NCBI RefSeq assembly: GCF_000422285.1
Contig: NZ_AULM01000002.1
Span: 1-64,000 of the forward strand
DNA length: 64,000 nt
Direction of reading: 5' to 3'
Source of the DNA: Desulfatiglans anilini DSM 4660
GTDB taxonomy: Bacteria; Desulfobacterota; DSM-4660; Desulfatiglandales; Desulfatiglandaceae
The notes beneath the pieces are model-generated. The model was not told the DNA's origin. It saw only the letters and a program-made list of their open reading frames with translations, and ran no database searches. This document shows positions 9,470 through 20,129 of the stretch, one piece after another. The position numbers and the translations under genes were made by a program. Numbering within the stretch: the stretch's first letter is position 1; every line of letters begins with the position of its first letter.

Positions 9470-9898
9470 ATGGCCGACGAAAACCCTATCGTCTCTCTCA
9501 TCGGAAAAGAATCCTTTCGGTGGCTTTCCGGATCCTTCAATCAGGCGACCCTCCTCGCGGAGGTGCCTTATGAAATCCTGACGGCCGTGGCCGCGATCGA
9601 TGTTTCGACCCGCGATTTCGGGGCGGATCGAAATGCCGTGACTGCCATTGCGCTTGTCACGTTTGCCTACCGTTTGGCTGGGCGCAGGCAGCAGGCGCAT
9701 CTCGGACCGAGAGACCTTCTGCTCGTCAAGGTCTTGGCCAAAGAGGAACTGAAGCGCAGAGACGGTCGAAGCGCTTTCCTTCGAGTACCGGAAGCGTTGC
9801 CACTGTTCGAGATTGTAACAGGCGAGGTAGGGGACCGCATTCGTTCGATGGCGACGATCAACAGCCCTTTCTGCGCCGGGGTGCATAGGGTTTCTTGA
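9470..9898 (+). CDS. Hypothetical protein, 142 residues
   Basis: The start is the ATG at 9470, preceded by GAGGAGCGAG. Longer starts upstream lie in low-quality sequence. The protein is soluble, alternating Ala/Leu-rich helices and charged stretches (LGPRDLLLVKVLAKEELKRRDG), with no signal peptide, membrane segment or metal motif. I do not recognise the family. It lies 40 bases upstream of the CDP-alcohol phosphotransferase gene and probably shares its transcript. Confidence 0.65.
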   Translation: MADENPIVSLIGKESFRWLSGSFNQATLLAEVPYEILTAVAAIDVSTRDFGADRNAVTAIALVTFAYRLAGRRQQAHLGPRDLLLVKVLAKEELKRRDGRSAFLRVPEALPLFEIVTGEVGDRIRSMATINSPFCAGVHRVS

Positions 9899-9938
9899 GC
9901 CCTTCAACATCCGTTCCCGGCGCTCCAGGAGGCCGTTT

Positions 9939-10622
9939 GTGAAAACATTCGACATGAGGGAAATCGGCGGAAAGATTCGCGTCCGCTACTATGCCCTTCT
10001 GGGCCCGCTCGAGTCGGTGTTGACCAGGTTGAACATCCATCCGGATGCGCTGACCTTTGCGGGGCTGATTCTGAGTGCTGTTGCCGGGCTTCTGGTCGGG
10101 GGAGGGTCTTTTTTCTGGGGCGCCTGGGTCATTGCCCTGGCCGGGGTATTGGACACGCTTGACGGTAGCCTTGCCAGAAGCACGGGGCGGGCCTCGAAGT
10201 TCGGGGCCTTTTTTGACAGCACGCTCGACCGCTATGGCGAGGCTTTCATCCTGATCGGATTTGCATGGTTTTTCGTGGGCGGGGGTGCTTCGGTGTCGGG
10301 GGTTGATACACCGGCCGGTTCAACCGTTGCTCCCTGGACGATCCTGTGGATCCTGCTGGCAATGGTGGGGTCTTTTATGGTAAGCTACACCCGCGCGAGG
10401 GCTGAAGGGCTTGGATTAGAGTGCAAAGAGGGATGGTTCCAACGGCCTCAGCGTATGGTTTTGCTGGTGATCGGAGGGCTTTTGGGGGCGTTGCCGGTCG
10501 CCGGACCTTATCTTCTCAAGTGCATCCTTTTTCTCCTTGCCTGTCTGTCGAATGTGACGGCTGCCCAGCGAATCCTGCTGGTGCGGAAGGCCCTCTCCTC
10601 GAAAGAGCCTCTGGTTCCATGA
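9939..10622 (+). CDS. CDP-alcohol phosphatidyltransferase family protein
   Basis: Integral membrane enzyme that transfers a phosphoryl-alcohol from a CDP-lipid. The family signature D-G-x2-A-R-x8-G-x3-D-x3-D is visible as [28 protein letters not shown], and several hydrophobic helices surround it. Length is 227 residues, typical for the PgsA/archaetidylinositol-phosphate synthase group. The start is GTG at 9939 after CCAGGAGG. The acceptor alcohol (glycerol phosphate, inositol phosphate or other) cannot be told from sequence. Its TGA overlaps the ATG of the Nudix gene (ATGA). Confidence 0.85.
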   Translation: MKTFDMREIGGKIRVRYYALLGPLESVLTRLNIHPDALTFAGLILSAVAGLLVGGGSFFWGAWVIALAGVLDTLDGSLARSTGRASKFGAFFDSTLDRYGEAFILIGFAWFFVGGGASVSGVDTPAGSTVAPWTILWILLAMVGSFMVSYTRARAEGLGLECKEGWFQRPQRMVLLVIGGLLGALPVAGPYLLKCILFLLACLSNVTAAQRILLVRKALSSKEPLVP

Positions 10623-11062
10623 AAACCGACCTGATCTGCCCCCATTGCGGAGGCAAAGTGACCGCCTATCGCAATCCTTTTCCAACGGTGGATGCCATCA
10701 TCGAATTGGAAGACGGTGGGATTGTGTTGATTCGCAGAAAGAATCCTCCCTATGGCTGGGCGCTGCCCGGTGGATTCGTCGATTACGGTGAATCGCTCGA
10801 GGCGGCGGTGAAGCGGGAGGCTTTGGAAGAAACCGGTCTGCGGATAACGCTTCGATACCAGCTTGGCGCCTATTCCGACCCGACACGGGATCCGCGTTGG
10901 CACACCATCAGCGTGGTATTTGTGGCACAGGGCGAGGGGGAGCCGAAGGCGTCGGATGATGCGGCCGAGGTCGGTATCTTTTATCGAGGAGGGCTTCCTG
11001 AGCATCTTGCCTTCGATCACAAAACGATTCTGAGAGACTACTTCACGCGATGCGGCGAATGA
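10619..11062 (+). CDS. Nudix hydrolase with N-terminal zinc-ribbon motif
   Basis: Hydrolase of nucleoside diphosphates linked to another moiety, 147 residues. The Nudix box [24 protein letters not shown] fits GX5EX7REUXEEXGU fully, so an active enzyme is likely. A short CPHCGG motif precedes the fold. The substrate is not evident; ADP-ribose or NADH pyrophosphatases share this layout. The start ATG at 10619 overlaps the stop of the preceding gene, and longer frames starting at 10421 run inside that gene and are not credible. Confidence 0.85.
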   Translation: MKTDLICPHCGGKVTAYRNPFPTVDAIIELEDGGIVLIRRKNPPYGWALPGGFVDYGESLEAAVKREALEETGLRITLRYQLGAYSDPTRDPRWHTISVVFVAQGEGEPKASDDAAEVGIFYRGGLPEHLAFDHKTILRDYFTRCGE

Positions 11063-14000
11063 TCCTGAAGGTGCTCATCCCCCCTCTAATGTTGATCGTA
11101 TTGGGGGGGCTCCTGATGCTGTTGTCGGACCGCCTGGTTCAGGACCCTGCGGTTCAGACCTATTTCCTCAAGCAAATCGGTGGAAAAATCGGATTCGACC
11201 TTGCTGCAGAAGAAATCGCCGTCAACTGGCTGCACGGGATAGGTATCCGGGCTAACATGGCCGAGGCTGTTTCCCATTCAGGCAATATGCGGATGGAGGC
11301 TGCGGACCTCAGGATCGTATTGTCCCCAATCGGGTTGCTTCAGGGGGAGATCTCACCGACTCGCATCGATGTATATCAGCCTATTGTCCACCTGCGGTCC
11401 CTCCCGGGGGAGCCGGCGGGAGCGGCCGTTGGTTGGGCCGACGGGGTCTTTCCGGTGTTGCTGCGTCAGTTCGGAGAGCTTGTTTCTTTGCATCTGGAGG
11501 ACGGCCGCTTGGATTTGAACGGCGGGTCGGTCCGATTGAAGGACTTCGATCTCATTGCAGAGCAGCGGGTGAACGCGCCTTTAACGGTCGATTTCAGGAC
11601 CCGTGGACGCCTCATCCATGACCGGCGCGAGTCGATCCTTTCTCTGGAGGGCGAGGTGAAGGAGGACGCGGTTCATCCAGAGGCGCCGCTCTGCCGGATG
11701 CGTCTTGAAGGCCGTTCGTTCCCGATCCGGTGGTTGCCTTGGCCTTCTTTCATTCCCTGGCAGGGCGGAAGGATGGACATGGACATCTCGCTGAGCGGCA
11801 GCCGGGCTCTGGGTTTTAGTGCGGATGCCCGGCTGAAGGGAAGACAGTGCGCCTTCGAGATTCGAAACGCGGAGCGGAGCAAGTCATACCGTTTCAGCGA
11901 GTTGGTATTGAACACAACGGCTGCTTATGCTGATCGGCGCATCGACCTGACTTCTTTCACACTGCAGGGCCCCGGTTTTCATTTTACCGGTTCCTCCGGA
12001 TTCGATCTGAAGAATCCCAAAGATCCGGAGATCCTTATCCTGGCCAGTAGTGATGCAATCGCGTTGAAGGATTTTATGCCCTTGATCCCGGATTCGATTC
12101 TGCCTGCCTGGTTAGAGAAAGACCTGTTTCCGCTTCTGCAGGATGGAGAGGCGGTCTTGGACGGAATTCGCGTGGCTGGGTCCGTGAGCCGCATCGGATC
12201 CCTGGGTGACAGGAGAAACGCCGACACGCTCTCTCTCTCGATAGGCTGGAAGGGGTTGACCGCCGATACGCCTTGGGCCCCGGTTCCTTTTCGGGAGATT
12301 CCGGGATCGCTGGATATCGCGAATGGGGAGTTGAGGATCTCGGGTATCAGGGCGCTTTTCGGGCAATCGGAACTCCAGGAAGGGTCGATGATCATCTTCG
12401 ATCTCTATGAGGATCCCCCCGTTTTCGATTTTTCCCTGAAGGGACGATTGGACGCTTCCGACCTTGCAGCCATCGCCGGGAGGGTGCCGCTGCCGCCCGG
12501 CTTGACGGGATGGGTCGAGCGCACGAAGCCCGAATCGGTCGGCGGCCGCATCGAGGCCGATGTCCGGGTCGCCTACGTGTCAGGAGCGGCCTGGCCGGTC
12601 CTGCAGAGCGGCGTTTTCGAGGTGGTCGATGGGAGATGGTCCCCGGATGATGCGACGGGGGTCCTGCACGTTGAGCAAGGGACCCTGCAACTCGATCTCG
12701 CCGGGGAAAGCCGCTTTTCCAGCCGTTTTGACTGGGAAGGCTCATCGTTAGAGATGGAGGGCGCCTTCGGCCCGGGCTGGGAAGACGGATGGAGTCTGAG
12801 CGGTCAAGGCGGGATCGATTTCTTGAGGCTGATGCAGTATACCGGGATCGTGTCGCCGTGGCTGCCGGCCTTTCCCCAAGACGTTCCATGCCGGTTTTCC
12901 CTGAAGGCCGTGGACGCGGGATGGCAGATTGTGGCTGAAGCGGACATTTCCGGCATGACATGGGATGCGCCTACCTTCTCGATGAAACTGCCGGATCAGG
13001 GTTGCCGGGTGGCGTTCGACGGCACGTACCTCCCCGAAAGGAATAAACGGATTTCCGGCAAGGCCTTGTTTTCTTTGCAGAACGCAACCGCCGAGGTCAC
13101 GGGATTCGGCGATGTCGACAGGCTGCAGGTGTCGGTTGCCTCATCTTCCTTGCCGTTGAAGACGCTTCATTTTCGCCCCACGCTGGCTGGGCGGGTCCCC
13201 CTTGAAGGGGTCCTGAAGGGAGATCTCGATCTGGTCATCCCGACGCACTCTCCGGAGGACTTCTCGGCCGAGGGCTTCTTGTCAGGTCAGGACATGGCGT
13301 GGACCCTGCCGATGACTTCCATGTCGATTCGCGAGGGGATGTTCGCGTTGGCCTTGGACGGCGAGTCGTGCGAGCTCACTGAGCTTTCGCTTCTGCTGGA
13401 CGAGGGCCATGTATCCGGGCGCGGCACGTTCGACTCGCTCTGGAGGGCCCCGAGCGGTGATGTGCACCTGGAGGTCGAGCGTGTCGATTTCTCTCGTCTT
13501 CTGGAGTCGTTGAAGAAGGTGGGCGCAGGGGAATCCGGACGGAAAGACTGGGATTTCCCCCAGAAGGCCGATTTGGGGTTTTCGGTGGCGATCGATCAGG
13601 CCGAGTGGAACGGGCGCGGATGCGGGAAGTTGAAAGGCGAGTTGACCCTGGCCGGCGGAGCCCTCTCTGTGGAAGATGTCCTGCTGCAGCTGCAGCAGAC
13701 GCGCATGACCCTGAAAGGCTCGGTGCGCCGGGGTGGATCCCCTTCGATCGAGGTTTCGGCCCATGTCCTGTCGGAGGAGCAGCCGATCAGTGAAATTGCG
13801 GGTCTTTGCGGGTGGAAGCCCACCGAGATCGAAGGGCGTCTGAGTATGGAAGGTTTTTTTTTCACACGCGGGAAGCGATTTTCGGATCTGACAAAGAACA
13901 TGGATGGCCGGGCAAGGGTGAAGCTCGAAGACGGGATCATCAGACGATCCAACCTGATTGTCAAGATATTGGAATTTCTCAGTCTGCAGAGGATCGTCGA

Positions 14001-14463
14001 CCGGCGGCCGGATGATATCTCCCGTGAAGGATTCTACTTTCAGAGCATCGAGGGGCAGATAGCGGCCGAAAAAGGGGTTCTCGAAAGCGACGACCTTCTG
14101 ATCAGGAGCCCGGCCTTCAATGCCGCAGTCGAGGGGTCTCTCGATCTCCGGACGCAAACGGTCGCAATGGATATGGGTGTCCAGCCCTTGGGGACCATCG
14201 ACAGCCTTGTGAGCCGAATTCCGGTGGTGGGTTATATATTGAGTGGTGAAGACAAGACCGTTCTGGTGTATCGTTTCAAAATCCACGGACCGGTTGACCA
14301 GCCGGAAATCGACTACGTTCCCCTGAAGGACATCGGAGACAGCATGAAGGGTTACATGGAGCGATTGATCGGTACACCGTGGCGGCTTCTCAAAAAGATA
14401 GGCAGAATCAGCAGAGAGATCGAACAGACCGAACCCTTGGAGCCTGCGGAAGAAGGGCTCTAG
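11050..14463 (+). CDS. AsmA-like large envelope protein
   Basis: A 1137-residue protein with one N-terminal membrane anchor (residues 5-27, [18 protein letters not shown]) and a long beta-rich periplasmic part of the AsmA/DUF3971/TamB type, including the C-terminal AsmA-like region (residues 930-1110: [42 protein letters not shown]). Relatives form bridge-like lipid-transfer or outer-membrane homeostasis proteins. A second start at 11059 overlaps the Nudix stop as ATGA and may be the true one. The operon with a phospholipid-type phosphotransferase supports an envelope lipid role, but this is inference. Confidence 0.8.
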   Translation: MRRMILKVLIPPLMLIVLGGLLMLLSDRLVQDPAVQTYFLKQIGGKIGFDLAAEEIAVNWLHGIGIRANMAEAVSHSGNMRMEAADLRIVLSPIGLLQGEISPTRIDVYQPIVHLRSLPGEPAGAAVGWADGVFPVLLRQFGELVSLHLEDGRLDLNGGSVRLKDFDLIAEQRVNAPLTVDFRTRGRLIHDRRESILSLEGEVKEDAVHPEAPLCRMRLEGRSFPIRWLPWPSFIPWQGGRMDMDISLSGSRALGFSADARLKGRQCAFEIRNAERSKSYRFSELVLNTTAAYADRRIDLTSFTLQGPGFHFTGSSGFDLKNPKDPEILILASSDAIALKDFMPLIPDSILPAWLEKDLFPLLQDGEAVLDGIRVAGSVSRIGSLGDRRNADTLSLSIGWKGLTADTPWAPVPFREIPGSLDIANGELRISGIRALFGQSELQEGSMIIFDLYEDPPVFDFSLKGRLDASDLAAIAGRVPLPPGLTGWVERTKPESVGGRIEADVRVAYVSGAAWPVLQSGVFEVVDGRWSPDDATGVLHVEQGTLQLDLAGESRFSSRFDWEGSSLEMEGAFGPGWEDGWSLSGQGGIDFLRLMQYTGIVSPWLPAFPQDVPCRFSLKAVDAGWQIVAEADISGMTWDAPTFSMKLPDQGCRVAFDGTYLPERNKRISGKALFSLQNATAEVTGFGDVDRLQVSVASSSLPLKTLHFRPTLAGRVPLEGVLKGDLDLVIPTHSPEDFSAEGFLSGQDMAWTLPMTSMSIREGMFALALDGESCELTELSLLLDEGHVSGRGTFDSLWRAPSGDVHLEVERVDFSRLLESLKKVGAGESGRKDWDFPQKADLGFSVAIDQAEWNGRGCGKLKGELTLAGGALSVEDVLLQLQQTRMTLKGSVRRGGSPSIEVSAHVLSEEQPISEIAGLCGWKPTEIEGRLSMEGFFFTRGKRFSDLTKNMDGRARVKLEDGIIRRSNLIVKILEFLSLQRIVDRRPDDISREGFYFQSIEGQIAAEKGVLESDDLLIRSPAFNAAVEGSLDLRTQTVAMDMGVQPLGTIDSLVSRIPVVGYILSGEDKTVLVYRFKIHGPVDQPEIDYVPLKDIGDSMKGYMERLIGTPWRLLKKIGRISREIEQTEPLEPAEEGL

Positions 14464-14490
14464 ACGCCGGTTTTCGAAAGGAACGTCCAG

Positions 14491-16353
14491 ATGGCCAAAA
14501 TTGACCTGGTTGATATCTTCAAGCGCCGCACCCGGCATCCCTATAGACCCCGAGCTTCTCACCTGGTGGAGCATCTTTTTCCGGATTTCAGCCTGATTTC
14601 ACCGCCAGGAGGCTCTTTGCTGGCGGGTGTCACCTCTTTTGCGAACCATCAGCTCTATGTCGTCGCCCAGCAAAAACCCACGCCGGATGACCTGCGCAGC
14701 AGCGAGGATCTCAAGAAGCTCAACTATGGCATGCTGACCTCGGATGATCACGCCCGGATCCTGAGGATCCTGCGCGAGGCGGCAGCTTCGGATACCGACA
14801 AGACGGTCCTTTTCAGCGTCATTGATACTTATGGTGCTGATATTTCAATGTATTCCGCTCAAAGGTTTCAGGCTTTCTTCATCGCCCACCTCATCCGTGC
14901 CTTCCTGACCATCCCGGTCAGAACCGTGTCCCTTATCCTGGGGGAGGGGGGGAGCGGGGGGGCGCTGGCGATTCAGGTGACGGACGTCCGCGGGCAAATG
15001 GAAGACGCCCTTTATGCCACAGCGCCTCCGGAGAGTATGGCTTCGATTGTTTTCCGGGATGCCACCCGGATTCAGGATGCCCTGACGGTTCTGAAGCCTG
15101 CGGCGAAGGAATTGAAGGCCTTGGATGTGATCGACCGGATTGTTCCTTCTCCCGAGGATGTAACGGATGTCGAGGGGTTTGCCGCGAACGTGAAGGATTT
15201 CCTGTCCAAGGCGGTCAAAGACCTTTCGCGCAATCATATCAGCAAGCTGATCAAGCGCAGGGAGATGCGCGCCAAATCATATGGGGTGTCGAAAGGAAGC
15301 GGCCCTCTTTATGACATCAAGCGCTACATCGAAAAACCGATCAAGATGGCATTCCGCAGACCCGCACCCGACATCAAGATCGTCAACTACTCGAGTCTGA
15401 CAGAGGTGGGGGATGATTACGGTCACATGGATGGCAGAGCGGAGGATACGGAGTTTATCGAATGCGGGTCTGGAAAGAGCGGGGAGGGCAAGCATCGGGG
15501 CTGCGGCAAACTGATCCCTCTCAAGGATTTCCTGGACAATTTCCAGGTTTGCCCCGAGTGCGGCTATGCCTACATCCTGAGCGCGACTGGATGGATAGAC
15601 TGCCTTGCGGATACCGGGAGTTTTCATGAACTCTACAGAAACCTGAGTGTAGAGGATCTCCTCGAAGAAGACGCCATGACCAGTTATTACCGTGATTTCC
15701 TGGCGAAGCAGGAGGGCCGGTCCCATTTCAAGGAATCCCTCGTGGTCGGCAGCGCGGAAATCCATCATTTCAAAGTCGTCATGGCCATCAGCGAATTTTA
15801 CTACTGCGGCGGGTCGATGGGAGTGGTTTTCGGCGAGAAGTTTCGGAGGGCGGTCGACTATGCGATCCAGGAGAATATCCCCCTCGTGAGTCTGTGTTGT
15901 TCGGGTGGGGCGCGCCTTTATGAGGGTATTTCGGCCCTGATGCAGATGGTTAAAACAGTGGAGTCGGTCAACCGCCTCAAACGGGCCGGGCTGCCGTTCA
16001 TCTCGGTCCTGGCGGACCCCTCGACGGGCGGCGCGATTGCGAGTTATGCGGCTCTGGGGGATGTCGTCATTGCTGAGCCCGGGGCCCTGGTGATCTTCGC
16101 CGGCCCGCGAGTGATGAAATCACGCGGGTTTCAGGTCGAGGAAAAACTGGTCCGGTCGCATTTTCTGCACCAGATCTCAGGGGAAATCTATGATCGGCTC
16201 GATTACTACCACGATATACGCGGTATCCAGGAGATCTGTGAGCGGAAACACATGAAATACACCCTTGCGAAGTACCTGGAATTTTACCGACGAACGGGTC
16301 TACGTCTCCCGCGCAAGACCCGCAGGAAGAAGGGTCGTTCAACCGCCGTCTGA
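14491..16353 (+). CDS. accA-accD: Fused acetyl-CoA carboxyltransferase, alpha-beta order
   Basis: Carboxyltransferase component of acetyl-CoA carboxylase, making malonyl-CoA for fatty acid synthesis, 620 residues. The N-terminal half is AccA-like (LGEGGSGGALAI near residue 149). The C-terminal half is AccD-like (FYYCGGSMGVVFGEKFRRAV near 434, LADPSTGGAIASYA near 507). Between them lies a zinc-ribbon-like segment with Cys325, Cys338 and CPEC (354-357). The first pair is spaced 12 residues apart instead of the usual CxxC. In most bacteria accA and accD are separate, and known fusions usually have the beta part first, so this order is notable. ATG at 14491 follows GAAAGGAACG. Confidence 0.85.
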   Translation: MAKIDLVDIFKRRTRHPYRPRASHLVEHLFPDFSLISPPGGSLLAGVTSFANHQLYVVAQQKPTPDDLRSSEDLKKLNYGMLTSDDHARILRILREAAASDTDKTVLFSVIDTYGADISMYSAQRFQAFFIAHLIRAFLTIPVRTVSLILGEGGSGGALAIQVTDVRGQMEDALYATAPPESMASIVFRDATRIQDALTVLKPAAKELKALDVIDRIVPSPEDVTDVEGFAANVKDFLSKAVKDLSRNHISKLIKRREMRAKSYGVSKGSGPLYDIKRYIEKPIKMAFRRPAPDIKIVNYSSLTEVGDDYGHMDGRAEDTEFIECGSGKSGEGKHRGCGKLIPLKDFLDNFQVCPECGYAYILSATGWIDCLADTGSFHELYRNLSVEDLLEEDAMTSYYRDFLAKQEGRSHFKESLVVGSAEIHHFKVVMAISEFYYCGGSMGVVFGEKFRRAVDYAIQENIPLVSLCCSGGARLYEGISALMQMVKTVESVNRLKRAGLPFISVLADPSTGGAIASYAALGDVVIAEPGALVIFAGPRVMKSRGFQVEEKLVRSHFLHQISGEIYDRLDYYHDIRGIQEICERKHMKYTLAKYLEFYRRTGLRLPRKTRRKKGRSTAV

Positions 16354-16356
16354 TGA

Positions 16357-16614
16357 TCATTCGAGCAGTTCCCGGATGGCAGGCACTACATAGACGCCGC
16401 TCAGGTCGAAGCGCCTCAAGGATTGGAGGAGAAGGTCTTTTTTCTCTTCGAGGCAGGCCCGTTTATCGACAATGATAACGGGCCTGCCTCGTATGCGGCA
16501 CAGGCCTCCCTTGCTGGCAGCGATTTTTCCATGTGAGAGGTTCTCGTAGCGGATCCCGATCTCCAAGGCCGCTGCCAGGGATTCGAGAGTCTCGATCATT
16601 TCCTCGTTTGTCAC
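16357..16614 (-). CDS. Hypothetical protein, 85 residues
   Basis: The start is GTG at 16614 with a strong GGAGGAGAAGG upstream. The product is small, charged and soluble (NEEMIETLESLAAALEIGIRY, GRPVIIVDKRACLEEKKDLLLQ) and has no known motif that I recognise. It is convergent with the carboxyltransferase gene (3-base gap) and lies 52 bases downstream of mdh, possibly in the same transcript. The gene contains a very strong palindrome at 16450-16490. Confidence 0.65.
   Translation of the reverse strand: MTNEEMIETLESLAAALEIGIRYENLSHGKIAASKGGLCRIRGRPVIIVDKRACLEEKKDLLLQSLRRFDLSGVYVVPAIRELLE
16450..16490. repeat. Strong palindrome inside the 85-residue gene
   Basis: The left arm (16450-16467) and right arm (16474-16490) form a 17-bp stem with a single bulged T and a 6-base loop GACAAT. 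The arms begin GAGGCAGGCCCGTT and end GGGCCTGCCTC. No T tract follows on the minus strand. On the plus strand it could end transcripts arriving from accA-accD, but the T stretch lies on the wrong side. Confidence 0.7.
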
Positions 16615-16666
16615 CCTTCTCCTCCGATTCCCGGACGGCGCTCCGAAGAAAGGCTCGCGATACCCT

Positions 16667-17605
16667 TCAGCCCTTCAACCGTGCCATATCTTGCACCAAG
16701 GCCCTGACCGCATCCGCGGAATGCTGCAGTGCCTCGGCTTCAGCACCTGTCAGGTTGATTTCGATGATCTCCTCTATCCCTGCTGCACCCAGTTTCGTCG
16801 GGACGCCGATGAAAAGGTCTTTGATGCCGTATTCCCCTTCCAGATAGGCCGCACAGGGAAGGACCTTGTGTTTGTCTTTGAGGATCGCCTCAGCCATTTC
16901 GACGGCTGCCGATGCCGGCGCATAATAGGCGCTGCCGGTCTTGAGGAGTCCGACGATCTCGGCACCGCCGTTCCGTGTCCGTTGTACAATGGCCTCGATC
17001 TTGGCCGGCGACAGGAGTTCCGTAATAGGAATGCCCGCTACGGTGGAGTAGCGCGGAAGGGGGACCATGGTGTCTCCGTGACCACCGAGCACGAAGGCAT
17101 GGGTATTTTCGACGGACACGTTCAATTCCATGGCGATAAAGGCGCGGAAACGAGCCGAGTCGAGCACCCCGGCCATGCCTATGACCCGGTTCTTGGGAAA
17201 GCCGCTCGCTTCGAAGGCGGCATGGCACATGGCATCCAGCGGGTTGCTGACGATGATCAGGATCGATTCGGGCGCCACCTCTGCAATGGATTTGGCCACC
17301 CCCGATACGATGCCCATGTTCGTTGCAAGGAGGTCGTCACGACTCATGCCCGGTTTGCGGGCAATGCCAGCGGTGATGATGACGATATCCGCATCGGCTG
17401 CGGCGCTGTAGTCCCCCGTAACACCCGTGATTTTGGCGTCATGCTTTTCGATGGGCGCGGCTTCAGTGAGGTCGAGGGCCTTCCCTGCAGGGACCCCTTC
17501 GAGGATGTCGATAATGACCACGTCGCCCAACTCCTTTTCCGCCAGTCGCATGGCTGCGGTTGCCCCTACGTTTCCGGCTCCGACTACAGCGATCTTGTGC
17601 TTCAT
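16667..17605 (-). CDS. mdh: Malate dehydrogenase (LDH-like type)
   Basis: NAD-dependent interconversion of malate and oxaloacetate, 312 residues. Motifs: [10 protein letters not shown] nucleotide site (residue 8), [12 protein letters not shown] with the substrate Arg, [10 protein letters not shown] and the catalytic His in [12 protein letters not shown]. The LDH-like family is common in anaerobic bacteria. I chose the ATG at 17605, with AGGAGG 6 bases upstream, over an earlier start that adds 60 unrelated residues. It serves the citric-acid-cycle type reactions of a complete or split oxidative pathway. Confidence 0.95.
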   Translation of the reverse strand: MKHKIAVVGAGNVGATAAMRLAEKELGDVVIIDILEGVPAGKALDLTEAAPIEKHDAKITGVTGDYSAAADADIVIITAGIARKPGMSRDDLLATNMGIVSGVAKSIAEVAPESILIIVSNPLDAMCHAAFEASGFPKNRVIGMAGVLDSARFRAFIAMELNVSVENTHAFVLGGHGDTMVPLPRYSTVAGIPITELLSPAKIEAIVQRTRNGGAEIVGLLKTGSAYYAPASAAVEMAEAILKDKHKVLPCAAYLEGEYGIKDLFIGVPTKLGAAGIEEIIEINLTGAEAEALQHSADAVRALVQDMARLKG

Positions 17606-18289
17606 GTGGTTCCTCCTTGGTTGTTCTGTTGAATGATGTGTCAATTCGGTGTTGGCGCTTTTACCTCCTCGGTATTTGAGGCCCAACTCCGCCGATTCGA
17701 GGCGGGACCCACCTTCCATGAATCTCATGAAACCATAAACGTGTGCTGGGGCGAACGGTGCATCTTTGTGCTGGCAACCGCGCAAATGGACGCAGAGACG
17801 GGCAAAAAGACTCTGTCCGGGTGGAAACCATCGGATGTCGCCGACATAAACGAGCCCTATGAGAGAGAGCTTTGTTTGATCATCCCAGTGGTTCAGGGAA
17901 CGGGTTCCGCAGGTTCACAAGGACGATTCCCTCAGGCCGGAAGGGCGGCGGTTTTGTTTGGCCGGCTTTCCGGCTGTTTCCAGACGATCTTCTGGCCTAG
18001 CCGGGTTCGGCGGCGGCGCGTCCGGGCATAATGACCGCGCACCAAGGTCGAATACCGTCTCGCGAATGGATAAACGGCGCAATTGCCCCGCAAAAGCGCG
18101 GGCTGGATTCGAACACTCGAAAAGCGGGAGCCTTGGTCCAGCGGGTTCCCCTCTGGTTCATGACCGGCCGTTGCTGCTGCGAGTTGCCAGCCGGAAAAGC
18201 AGTCGGCAAAATTATAGAACAATTGAAATTTTAAGGTCAAGCAGTCAGCGTTGTTGAAGGGGTAAGTATTGATTTTGAATAGGAATTGA
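17606..18289. other. Intergenic region between mdh and pyrR
   Basis: The 744-base gap between two divergent genes holds the mdh upstream region, one repeat fragment (17779-17826) and, at the right end, the pyrR promoter. Open frames here lack codon bias and start signals. I see no further feature. Confidence 0.5.
17779..17826 (+). repeat. Fragment of the dispersed palindromic repeat
   Basis: GCGCAAATGGACGCAGAGAC, GGCAAAAAGACTCTGTCCGGGTGGAA matches the right end of the repeat (GCAGATTGACGCCGAGATTG, GCCAAAAAGACCATTTCCGGATGGAA) with several changes. Only about 50 bases are left. Confidence 0.5.
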
Positions 18290-18318
18290 TTGACTTCGAG
18301 GTTTTTGGTGGGTAATAA
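18290..18318 (+). promoter_or_regulatory. Sigma-70 promoter for pyrR
   Basis: TTGACT (18290-18295), 17-bp spacer, TAATAA (18313-18318), followed by an AT-rich start region 30 bases before the pyrR ATG at 18350. The short leader leaves no room for a PyrR-binding attenuator of the Gram-positive type. Confidence 0.75.
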
Positions 18319-18349
18319 TAAAAATATTAATGACATAGGCGGGTAAAGC

Positions 18350-18898
18350 ATGGAAAAGACAGTGGTGCTCAGGGAGCGGGATATTGCGGAATGTCTACAG
18401 ACCATCGCTGACGCGATCCTCCGGCGGAATAATATCTTGAAGGATGTCGCTTTGGTGGGTATCAGGACAGGAGGAGCTTTTCTCGCCGCCCGGCTGCAGG
18501 ATGCCATCAGGGAGAAAAGCGGGAAGGTTTTACCTATGGGGGTACTGGATATCACCTTGTACCGCGACGACTGGACGAGGATTGGTCCGGCGCCGGTGGT
18601 GGGAAAGACGGAGCTGCCTTTTTCCGTCGATGACAAGACCGTGGTGCTGGTTGACGATGTCCTGTTTACCGGGAGGACGGTGCGGGCGGCGATGGATGCC
18701 CTTATGGATTACGGTCGGCCGCGCCGGATTGAACTGGCGGTTCTGGTGGACCGTGGTGAGAGGAATCGTGAACTGCCGATCTTCGCCAATTACGTCGGCT
18801 CTGTCTATGAAAGCTCCGTCGACACGACCGTGAATGTCTACCTCAAGGAAGAGGGCTATTTCGATCACGTTGCGATAGAAGAAAAGAGGACTGTTTGA
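18350..18898 (+). CDS. pyrR: PyrR: pyrimidine regulator / uracil phosphoribosyltransferase
   Basis: A 182-residue phosphoribosyltransferase-fold protein. The PRPP motif VVLVDDVLFTGRTVRAAMD lies near residue 98 and the IRTGGAFLAARLQ loop near 39. PyrR proteins have uracil phosphoribosyltransferase activity and, in some bacteria, regulate pyr mRNA. No pyr operon and no PyrR-binding leader are visible nearby, so a regulatory role here is unsupported. ATG at 18350. The stop overlaps the TTG start of the next gene. Confidence 0.93.
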   Translation: MEKTVVLRERDIAECLQTIADAILRRNNILKDVALVGIRTGGAFLAARLQDAIREKSGKVLPMGVLDITLYRDDWTRIGPAPVVGKTELPFSVDDKTVVLVDDVLFTGRTVRAAMDALMDYGRPRRIELAVLVDRGERNRELPIFANYVGSVYESSVDTTVNVYLKEEGYFDHVAIEEKRTV

Positions 18899-20106
18899 AG
18901 TCAGGTTCAAAAAAGAAGAGCAAAAAGAAGGCGAAGGATGGCAGGCGCCTTTCGAGTGCAGAGGATGCCCGTTTGAAAGAATTGCTGGACATGGCTCAAA
19001 TGGCTCCCCCTGATTCTCTGGCGGCCGAGGCGGGTGGACCGGAGATGGCCCAAGCCTTGATCGAAAGGTTGGCGCAGGACGACTCCCCTCGTTTGGAGAC
19101 GATTGCCGCGCTCGCGGAGGCCTATCCTGAAAAAACCGTGCGCAAAGCGCTCAGACGAGCGGTTTTCCAGATGGAGCGGCGCGGTATCCCCTTGGATTTC
19201 CTGCAGGAAAATGCAGCGCTACGGCCCGAACCGGCGCTGAAGGGCCGTGTGGGAAATGAACTATATGCGCGGATAGGACCAGTCATGGATCTGAGCGGGG
19301 CGCGGTTGGTCATGGTTACGGCGACTCATCCGCTCAGGGGCCATGAGGTCTTGATTGCGGTTGTCTCACCTGAGAAAGGTTTCCTCGATGTCTTCGCGGG
19401 CAGAGTGAACAGGAAGCAACTCACGAGGCTCGAAAAAGACATGGAGGCCGAGGGGCAGCCGCTGGTGGACACCTCACTCGTGCACTCGGCGGATGTGCTT
19501 GAAAAGGCTTACCAGCAGCATATCCGGATGAACGCCGGTGCACCCGATGGATACCTGGCAATCCGTCCAGACTTGCTCGCACGTGCGGCCCGCCCGAAAT
19601 CACCCGCAGTCGAAGAAGTGTCTGCGGCCTCAACCGAGACACTCCAGCCTCCGACCCAGGCCCAGTGCGCTCTCTTATTCAGGGAGGCGTGCATGGAAAG
19701 ATGGCTGATCGATGTCGACCTGCTCCAGCCATATTTAGAGGAGATGCGGTCCGCGGCCGAAAGCCGCCTCGTGCTATCGGCGATGTCTCAGGCCGATCGC
19801 CTGGACGATATCAGAGGCCGTGCCCTGTCCGGCATCTTCACCGGAGCGAAGATGGATTTCCTGAGGGATTGCTTGACCGAGAATGCCTTCGTTTTCCGAG
19901 GGATCGGGAGAGACGATACTGCTGGAATAAGTCTCCAGGCCGCTCAGGAATGCGTCAGATTCAGGGATGCTCCTGACGGGAGCGCGTTCCTCCGATATCT
20001 TTTGGACCGCAGCCTTGCCCAGGCGGGAGGTGTCGACGTCGGAAAACCTCCTGAGGAGGATCTTATGGAGGAAAACCGGACGGAAAAGCCACTGATCCTT
20101 GCGTGA
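18895..20106 (+). CDS. Hypothetical protein, 403 residues, lysine-rich N-terminus
   Basis: The start is TTG at 18895, overlapping the pyrR stop (TTGA), so the two are translationally coupled. The first 17 residues are strongly basic ([17 protein letters not shown]). The rest is helical and acidic/Ala-rich without recognised motifs. A nucleic-acid or ribosome contact through the basic tail is conceivable but not shown. It overlaps the following yjbQ frame by four bases if GTG at 20103 were used. Codon use matches the neighbours, so it is a real gene of unknown role. Confidence 0.75.
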   Translation: MKSGSKKKSKKKAKDGRRLSSAEDARLKELLDMAQMAPPDSLAAEAGGPEMAQALIERLAQDDSPRLETIAALAEAYPEKTVRKALRRAVFQMERRGIPLDFLQENAALRPEPALKGRVGNELYARIGPVMDLSGARLVMVTATHPLRGHEVLIAVVSPEKGFLDVFAGRVNRKQLTRLEKDMEAEGQPLVDTSLVHSADVLEKAYQQHIRMNAGAPDGYLAIRPDLLARAARPKSPAVEEVSAASTETLQPPTQAQCALLFREACMERWLIDVDLLQPYLEEMRSAAESRLVLSAMSQADRLDDIRGRALSGIFTGAKMDFLRDCLTENAFVFRGIGRDDTAGISLQAAQECVRFRDAPDGSAFLRYLLDRSLAQAGGVDVGKPPEEDLMEENRTEKPLILA

Positions 20107-20129
20107 AGAGGGAAAGGAGACCGTTTCAG

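Noticed and set aside
18097-18120. GGATTCGAAC, which looks like a tRNA T-arm on the minus strand
   Set aside because: The flanking five-base arms do not pair, and no acceptor, D or anticodon arm can be formed around it.
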